NCBI GenBank assembly: GCA_029449245.1
Contig: JANATF010000002.1
Span: 1,984,001-2,048,000, forward strand
Length of the DNA stretch: 64,000 nucleotides
Reading direction: 5' to 3'
Origin: Mortierella alpina
Taxonomy: Eukaryota; Mortierellomycota; Mortierellomycetes; Mortierellales; Mortierellaceae
The stretch's first letter is position 1. Each line of letters starts with the position of its first letter. The notes under the pieces were generated by a model. That model was not told the origin of the DNA. It worked only from the letters and a program-made list of their open reading frames with translations, and did no database searches. Position numbers and translations under genes: made by a program. This document shows, piece by piece, positions 56,905 through 64,000 of the stretch.

Positions 56905-59900
56905 TTAACGTCTCTTGTACTTCTTGGTACTTTTGAATGCCTTGTTGCCACGGAGCTTACCAAGTTTGCCATTCCGCTCCTTCTTGTCGTCCTTCTTGTC
57001 CTTGCCAAACTTGCCAGAGCTGCCCAACTTCTTCGCTGCAGCAACACCCTGCTTCGAGGAATCCGCCAAGTCCCGGCTGAAATCAACGTCCTTCTTCTTC
57101 TTCTTCTTGTCCTGAGGCTTGGTGGCAGTCTTCTCGGGCGCCAGCTTGGGAATCTTTGTTGGTTTCAGCGCCTTCTTGGCTGATTTGATTGATTTGGAGT
57201 GAGAGCTGATATCCTGATGATCCTCCTCTGACAACTGCAGACGTCTCTTCTTGGAGCGGGACATGCCTGCGAACCGGTCGCGCTTGGGTGCATCCGGCTC
57301 TGGTGCTTTGCGCTTCTTGGGTTCGTTCAAAGCACTTTTACTCGTATCTTGAAAAGTAGAAAAAGCAGAAAATAGAAAAAAAAGGGCGGTGAGAAACCTT
57401 TACATGAACATACATTGGCATTGATACGTACAAAAACGGGAAAAGGACCTGCGACAAAGCATCAGCAAAACAACGGGGATCAGTCTTACCTGCTGCAAGT
57501 TTCTTCTCGTCGGCAGTCTGGAACCAAGTCTTGGCCGGCCTGCTGTAGATCTCATGTTCGTGCTTCAACAAGTTCTGACTCTTCCTCATCTCCATCTCAG
57601 CCTGACGAAGGGCCTTGTCCTCCTTCTCCTCCGACATAACCTCCTTCACGCCTTCAGTCAGACCTTCGACGCGCTCACGGTAGCGTGTAATGACATCCTG
57701 AGGAATCACACGGTGCTTAACCGTCCTCTTATCCGCATTCTTGATGGCCATCTTCAACAGCTTGCGATCGTTTTCTCCTGCCAGGGTAACGGCACGACCC
57801 ATACGACCGGCACGGGCAGTACGACCAACACGATGTTGGTAGATGGCATAGTTCTGGGGCATGTTGAAGTTGATGACGGTATCAATGCCCTTGATATCCA
57901 AACCACGCGATGCCAAGTCCGTAGCCAGCAAAAAGTCAACGCGCTCATCCCTGAACTCCTCCAAAGATGCCAAACGCTGCTCCTGTGTCAGGTTTCCGTG
58001 CAATTCAGCCGAACGAAGTCCCATGAGCCCAAAGATAATCTTCATTTGATGAGCAGCAGCTTTGGACCGGAAAAAGATGATCACGCGGCGCTTGAACGTG
58101 CGGGAGCACAGAGCGAGCAGAACAGCAGGACGGTCCTCCTCACGATGCTGACGGATACGCACAAACTCCTGAACAAGACGCGCAGCCGTAGCATTGCTCG
58201 AGTCGATCTGAAGACGAACGGGTCGGTCAAGGGACATGCGAATCAGTTCGTCGACGTTATCAGTCATTGTCGCGGAGAAGAGCATGGTCTGGCGAGACTT
58301 GGGGCAAGCATTGACAATCTCTGTGAGCTCGGCAGAGAAACCGTCTTCCAACATACGATCAGCCTCATCCATAATCAGAATGTCGATGTGGTCCAGTGTG
58401 AATGAGCGGGAGTTGAGAATATGATCGATCAAACGACCGGGTGTGGCAATAAGGACGTCGGGACGGGTACGAAGCTGGATTTCCTGGGCATTTCTTGACA
58501 AACCACCTAAAGAGCAGGATAAGTGAGACGCACACCGGTTCGTAAGTAGGGGCTACACATGGTGCCCATCTAGAGGCCACTCATAACGTTTCCGAATGAG
58601 GTTGGACTTACCGACGCAAAGACCAAAGGTGATATCGGTGAAGCTTGCCAGCTTCTGAGCAACACTGTGACACTGAATTGCCAACTCACGAGTAGGGCAG
58701 AGAATCAAGACACGCGAAGTAGCTGTCTGGCGAGATCTGTAGAGAAGACGCTCCAGCACGGGCACCACGAAGGCAGCGGTTTTTCCTGATCCTGTGACGG
58801 CACCTCCACAAATATCCTTGCCCATCAACGCCACTGGGATGGTCCTTGCCTGAATCTGTGTTGGCTGGACAAATCCCACCTGAGCCAAACCCTTCAGGAT
58901 AGGACGCGACAGGTTCATGGTGGCAAAGGTCTCGGCAACGTCGACAGGGTTATCTGTCTCAGGCGCGAAGTATGCCCTCTTGCGCTCCTTCTGGTACTCT
59001 GTTTCCTCCTCTTCCTCGTCATCGCTCTCGCTCTCTGCCTCCTCTTCGTTCTCGTCCTCTGACTCGGACTCTTCTTCTGATCCCTCGCTTCCTGACTCTT
59101 CTTCGCTTTCATCCTCGAGTCCAGCCTGCTCGGCCTCATCATCCTCCAATCCTGCATCTTCGTCGCGACCAGCTCCAAAGCCATCGTCAGCTATCAGAAA
59201 ACAATCAGAAGGAGTAACATACAAAGTCCAGGTAAAAGTCAGTATGTCGTTTGAGTACAAGTCCTTCCAGCCTCGTTACATTTCAGCCATTGGTTGCAAG
59301 ATAAACGTACCAACATCCTCGTCGTCTTCATCAAACTTGATGCCTTCCATGTCATTGTCCGAGCCCTCTGCACCTTCCTCATCGGAATCCAGGGCTTCTT
59401 GGAACTCTGTCATACAAGAGAGCAAAAATGAACAATATAGATCCGTGAGTGCCAAGCATAAAACAATATCTCCAAATCGACAACACGCCTTTCTCAAGAA
59501 TCCACTGGGCTATCAACTCACCACTCTCATCGTCCTCATTGACTTCCTTCTCCTCTTCGACGGGGGCAATGATCTTTCCAGACTTCTTGGCCTTGACCTG
59601 AGCGCGCTTCCTGGCAATGATCTCGTCCAAGCTCAAACCAGGTTGCATCTATTTTCCCCATGAATCGTACCAATGGGTGTTTAGAGAGTCAGTGGTGTTG
59701 TGCATTTTTTCTCCTGTATGTAATAACTGAAGTGACCATTCCCGATCAGAACGAAAAATCTGATCCTACCTCGTCTTGAGCACGAAGGGCAGCTCTGGCG
59801 GCTGTAAAGTCCCAGTCGTGGTGGGCGCCCATGTGTCCGCCTCCCTCGGCATCAAAGGAGAAGTTGGGGTCCAGGTCGCCAGTGTCCTTGACAAACTGGT

Positions 59901-60021
59901 TAGCCTTTTTAGACTTTTTGCTCTTCTTCTTGGTGGCGACCTCCTCCTGGTCGAGCTCCTCCTCATCGAGGAAGGGCACCGACTCGTCGTCGTCGTCGAT
60001 GGTCATAACAAAATCGGACAT
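56905..60021 (-). CDS. drs1: DEAD-box ATP-dependent RNA helicase Drs1 (DDX27)
   Basis: Six exons on the minus strand: 60021..59770, 59648..59522, 59406..59311, 59190..58612, 58506..57490 and 57347..56905; 837 residues. The N-terminus is charged, with a Lys-rich patch, then [15 protein letters not shown] and long Glu/Asp/Ser runs. The helicase core has all motifs: Q motif [25 protein letters not shown] (about residue 289), Ia PTRELAIQ, Ib [37 protein letters not shown] and [13 protein letters not shown]. The C-terminal exon is Lys-rich, as in other nucleolar helicases, and ends in KKYKRR. Drs1 acts in the nucleolus in 27S pre-rRNA processing and 60S assembly. It belongs to a minus-strand series with moaC and rav1. 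Confidence 0.96.
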
Positions 60022-60238
60022 TGTGGAGGGCGGATGTCCTTGTGTAAGATGGATGGATGGAGGGGAAGGGTTGGTGGTCTGAAAGGAGATTAAGGACGAG
60101 AGAGGATGGGATGGCAGAGTGTCGAAAGAGTAAGCAATGTGCCTTTGTTTTTTATTTTTTTCTTTTTTTCTTTTGTTGTTTACCAGTCCATACGACCCGC
60201 CGTCACACGTCCAGATTTAAGGGGTTCTGCTTCCACAT

Positions 60239-61006
60239 TCAAATTCCATGGCCTTGACGAGCAGAACCCTGCTGCTGGTGCTTGTAGACCCCGCTCTTGC
60301 CGCCCGTCTTCTCCATGACTTTGATATCGCCAATGACCATGTCCTTGCCCACAGCCTTGCACATATCGAAAACTGTCAGCGCTGCAACCGACGCTCCTGT
60401 CAATGCCTCCATCTCCACGCCCGTGTTTCCCATACAGGCCACCCGGCTCTCTATCTCCACGCGGCCTCCCCGCAGAGCGCCTCCACGCTGTTCTATATCG
60501 TGATGAGAGCTTCCCATATCACCGGTATCCTCAGTGTCTTCCACAAGCTTCAGATCCACTGCGATATGCGTCAGGAGCAGCGGATGACAGAGAGGAATCA
60601 AGTTGGATGTCTGTTTCGCAGCCTGGATACCCGCAATCTGAGCAATGGCCAGGACATCGCCCTTCTTGTGCGCGTTCCTTTTCAAGAGATCAAAGGCTAC
60701 GCCCGGCATCCAGATCGAGGACACTGCCGTTGCGGTTCTGTGCGTCGATGCCTTGTCTGTGACAGAGACCATGGACGCCCTTCCGGTTTCAGGGTCCGTG
60801 TGTGTCAGCCGTGGGCGATCTTCTTTCAGGGCTGGCTCTGCTGAGGAGCGTATTGAGGACGAGGGTACTGGCATGGTCGAGACTGCAGAGACGTGAAAGT
60901 TGCGTGCAGTAGACGAACGGACGGTTGTGTGGGCTGTACCTCTCAAGGCATTGGAAACGGGCGACACCCATTGTCTGGCGCCGATCAGCAAGCGAGGCGG
61001 AGCCAT
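60239..61006 (-). CDS. Cyclic pyranopterin monophosphate synthase MoaC, stand-alone
   Basis: Single exon, 255 residues. MoaC converts the MoaA product (3',8-cyclo-7,8-dihydroguanosine 5'-triphosphate) to cyclic pyranopterin monophosphate, the first intermediate of molybdenum cofactor synthesis. Conserved segments are visible: THTDPETGRASMVSV at the start of the domain (about residue 70), GDVLAIAQIAGIQAAKQTSNLIPLCHPLLLTH, and GVEMEALTGASVAALTVFDMCKAVGKDM. The N-terminal 55 residues are Ser/Ala/Arg-rich with no acidic residue until about residue 57 (RLLIGARQW, ARNFHVSA), consistent with a mitochondrial leader. A variable insert (EDTEDTGDMGSSHHDIEQRGG) interrupts the domain. There is no MoaA domain in this gene. 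The start is the ATG that gives this leader. Confidence 0.95.
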   Translation of the reverse strand: MAPPRLLIGARQWVSPVSNALRGTAHTTVRSSTARNFHVSAVSTMPVPSSSIRSSAEPALKEDRPRLTHTDPETGRASMVSVTDKASTHRTATAVSSIWMPGVAFDLLKRNAHKKGDVLAIAQIAGIQAAKQTSNLIPLCHPLLLTHIAVDLKLVEDTEDTGDMGSSHHDIEQRGGALRGGRVEIESRVACMGNTGVEMEALTGASVAALTVFDMCKAVGKDMVIGDIKVMEKTGGKSGVYKHQQQGSARQGHGI

Positions 61007-61221
61007 GGCTTGTGGAATGAGAGTGTGAGAGTGTGAGATAGAAAGAGAATGCCTGTGTAGTCGAGCCCTGGATGCGAAGAGCCGAGGAGTAGCGTGGTTA
61101 AAAGAGCGACGGCGACGAAAGGAATGCGCGGACAGGAATTCGTTTGCGCATGCTGACTCCACTTTTACGTCTCCACACACGCAACTTTATTTTTCCTCTG
61201 GGGGGCGCGTCGGATAATTTT

Positions 61222-64000
61222 TTACTTTCTCTTTGCACGCAGCAAGCCAGTCGGGCCACAGGTGTAGTAGTAGTCGTCGGTGGCCAAGATCTGGGCGACG
61301 CCATAGGCTTTGACCTAAGTGTTCAGGATCCCCAAAAGCAAAGGACATTTTAGATAGCTATCGCTGGATGCTACAGAAACAGATCGTCAAGGTATAAGTC
61401 CTTACCGGAATACGGTCAAACGTCTGCAGTTGAAATCTGTTCCTCGCCTGCAAGTTCTCGAACGACGACAGCTGCTCAAACGTTTCCAAGTTCCAAGCCT
61501 TACAGCATGCCATGACAACGAATAATATATAGCACATTAACTATCGCAATTGCGCTGCTACCGCCATCGTCATTATATTAAAGCCTTCATCGTCCTTGAA
61601 TCTTACCTTCATGTCGCCCTCCCCTGATCCAGAGCAGAGTGTCAACCCAGCATCATCGATGTACAAAGAGCGAACGTGCATGTCATGCGCCTGAATAGTG
61701 TGCAACAGTCTTGGTTGTCGAATGTCGAATATACCTTGAGAAGATAGAAAAGAAAGTTGTGTCAACATCCATGCGATTCAGGCACGCACCTCACTCGCGT
61801 TTCAATGCCACGGAGTTACAACAGGACTACTTACAAATTTCACCATTACGTCCACCGGAAACCAAGAGCTGGTGCCGCTTCGAGTAGGCCAGTGAATATC
61901 CCCCACCTCGGTCATGAACTTTGTAAGCCTTAGTCTGCGCCTTCCCCTTGGGAAGCAGGGTGTCCCAGATAGCGAGGTTCTTGCCATCCCCAGACGTTCC
62001 TGTAGTGGCGATAACACTGCTCGATCCCAGGAATGCGAAGTCGCGTGCAGTCTTATCATGGCAGTTGAGACTCAGGAAAGGCTTTGATCCAATGGTATTG
62101 GAGTCAAACCTCCAGAGATGAAGGTCACCTTTGAGATCAGTTGCACCAAACTTTTGTCCATACGAGTCAAAGTGGACCCTAATAAATCAGATGTATGTAC
62201 ACGTCGGCTGTTAGTAGAAATAGGCAAAGAAGGGTGTTGGGACCTATGAGCACCGGGCATTCATATACCTTGTCACTTTTGAGCTCGTCCCTGAATAATT
62301 GTTGAGCGCATCCGACTGCCCGAACTGCCAGAGCGTCACGCAAGGGTAATTCAGGTCGGGATTGTGGCCCGTGAGGTACAGAGGAAAGCTTGGGTGACTC
62401 TCGGAGCAGGTTGCGATCACATCTGTCCGCAAAAGAGTGCTGTTTGATTCGTTTGACTTGGCTCCAGAGGTAGTTGTTACATGTCCAGGTGCCAATCCCT
62501 GAGAGCGCCGCAGGTTGGAATCAGTAACCGCTTGGACAAGTCCGTGGTGATGTTGTGAGTGAGCAGGGTCGTGATGGTGGTGATGTCCACCAGGGTGCTT
62601 GGCGCCTTTTTGGAACATATTCTTAATCATGTTCTGCAGACTGACTTGACTAGCCACGCGGCTGAGATTGTCTTCGGTCGAGCTTTCTGTCGCAATGAGA
62701 CTTGGGGCTTTGGATGCACTGACTGAGTGATCAATGACATTGCCCTGAGCATCCAAAAAGTCTCCAGAATCAAGATCCAGATCCTCCTCCTCAATGTCCA
62801 TCTCAGACTCCATGTCGCTGTGGTCCGCCTCGGAGGTACCCATTGTGCGCTGGAAATCCAAGCTCTTGGATATATCGACTTCTACAATCTCAGACCTCGA
62901 GCACACGGCAACGACACGTTTCTCGACTGGATTGAAATTGAAGGACGTGATGACAGATCGCGTCTTGTACAGCAGCGTTGTGTCATCGACGGGAGCCGGT
63001 GGGGAATCCCGGCTTTGGCGATGAGATTCAAGGAATGTGCAGACCAGAGGGAGCAAATGACCTCCGCTCTCCAAGCCGCTCAAGAGCACCCAGTACTTTT
63101 TCTGCCAAGTGTTGAGATATCCTCGCAAGTGATCTTGAAGAGGGGACTTTCGCATGAGACCAATCGCATTCTTTTCCTGTTCAACCCCTGATCGGGTCAG
63201 TCGATCCAGGAACGAGCTGGAGATGAATTTCCTGGTCTCATCGGACATCCTCTGCCCATGGTCCCGCAAAAGGCCCTCAAGACTCATAACCAAGGCATTG
63301 GTCGTAGCAGCATGCAAGAGCACTGCCTGCAGCGTTTCCCGCTCTGATTTTTCTCCGACCTTGTCCAGGTTGTCTGAAGAGATGGCATTCGCATCTAATG
63401 GCTGCATGATTTGACAGTGTGCAAGGGGCGAGAACAGTTGGACGCTATTTCATCCGCATTCGTAGTTGTAAGAGATCACACCATGACAGTTCAGCTTACC
63501 GAGTACAGGTTTCCCTTCAAAACCTCGGAAATAACTTTGACGGCTCCACCCCGGTCACCGACGACAAATCCACTGAACCTCCTCCATTGGAATAGCATTC
63601 CTGAAAGCACCGCGTAGTTTTCTTCCTGCAAAGACATGATCACAAGCATGATATAACTCGCCAAGACCATTTGCTCCCACCGAGGAAGCGCCATATCGGC
63701 CTTGATAACCGTCTTTGCCAAACTGAACCATTCACTCGATGACTCCAAAACACTCCTATCCAACATTTCAACACAAGTGTTAGCAAAGCGTGGCAACTGG
63801 AGAGGGATAACATAACATGTCGGTCACATAGCATCTGATCCTTGCATACCTTGCATACTCCTTGATATGTGACTTCATACAGCTCGTCAGCCTCTCAGTG
63901 AGGACAATTCCCACCATAGAGTAGCATGATTCAGAGTAATGGGAAACAATGGCCGAGATTGGGGACCCTGTGCTCATCGTGGTGTTCAACCAGTGAAAGC
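61222..64000 (-). CDS. rav1: Rav1/DMXL (rabconnectin-3) RAVE complex subunit, C-terminal part
   Basis: The 5' end lies beyond the window. Exons on the minus strand are >64000..63850, 63755..63500, 63401..62269, 62178..61835, 61734..61607, 61498..61406 and 61314..61222; all junctions keep frame. The first visible residues include HWLNTTM, then helical segments (MALPRWEQMVLASYIMLVI, MLFQWRRFSGFV). A large disordered insert has His-rich and acidic runs. The end is a WD40 array: VHFDSYGQKFGATDLKGDLHLWRF, CHDKTARDFAFLGSSSVIATTG, WDTLLP, HDRGGGYSLAYSKRHQLLVSGGRNGEI and IFDIRQPRLLHTIQAHD. These match the conserved Rav1/DMXL C-terminus. RAVE promotes V-ATPase assembly at vacuole and endosome membranes. 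The first visible intron has a strong branch-point-like TGCTAAC. Confidence 0.93.

Noticed and set aside
57554-58405. 283-codon plus-strand frame antisense to drs1.
   Set aside because: Exactly opposite the conserved helicase core; an antisense shadow of biased codon use.

Overview
This 64 kb window is nuclear DNA of a fungus. Nearly every gene is a spliced eukaryotic housekeeping or regulatory gene with short GT-AG introns (mostly 70-130 nt). Fungal markers include an inositol phosphorylceramide synthase (Aur1), a Con7-like zinc-finger regulator, a verprolin, and a kelch-BTB protein of the Ral2/LZTR1 type. Compact introns, Gln/His/Ser-rich regulators and CT-rich leaders would fit an early-diverging filamentous fungus (Mucoromycota, perhaps Mortierella-like). 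That placement is inference, not proof. No plasmid, phage, CRISPR array, rRNA, tRNA or intact transposon was recognised.

Layout. 1-3.0 kb (+): 3' part of a large low-complexity RNA-binding-type protein. 3.7-5.8 kb (-): Con7-like C2H2 transcription factor, followed by a 7.3 kb gene-poor upstream region. 13.2-13.9 kb (-): hypothetical Gly/Ser-rich protein, followed by another 3.5 kb without a convincing gene. 17.4-27.0 kb (+): a dense block with a pectin-lyase-fold beta-helix protein, U5 snRNP factor Prp6, glucose-6-phosphate dehydrogenase and a class IV aminotransferase. 27.2-34.4 kb: signal peptidase Sec11 (-), verprolin (+), an acidic coiled-coil protein (-), a mitochondrial EngB-type GTPase (-) and Tom7 (+). 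The EngB-type gene and tom7 share a 187 nt divergent promoter. 34.7-40.4 kb (-): a basic hypothetical protein and the kelch-BTB protein. 43.2-50.5 kb: ribosomal protein eL24 (-), an FkbM methyltransferase with a membrane anchor (-), BORC/BLOC-1 subunit KXD1 (+) and Aur1 (-). 52.3-53.8 kb (-): a membrane-anchored protein with a possible ParB/sulfiredoxin-like segment. 56.9-64 kb (-): the DEAD-box ribosome-biogenesis helicase Drs1, a stand-alone MoaC, and the C-terminal half of Rav1/DMXL (RAVE complex), which runs off the window edge.

Exon structures were derived by eye from splice consensus, reading phase and conservation of the joined protein. They are strong for the conserved genes (Prp6, G6PD, Sec11, eL24, Tom7, Drs1, Rav1, Aur1, KXD1) and weaker for the hypothetical ones. 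The genes form no obvious pathway cluster, and I found no clear evidence of an undescribed multi-gene system. The points most worth a second look are the beta-helix protein without a visible signal peptide (possible transfer), the membrane protein with the ParB-like segment, a cell-cycle-box plus TATA promoter inside a convergent intergenic region, the Tom7 and eL24 micro-exons, and the poly(A) leader next to the KXD1 start codon.
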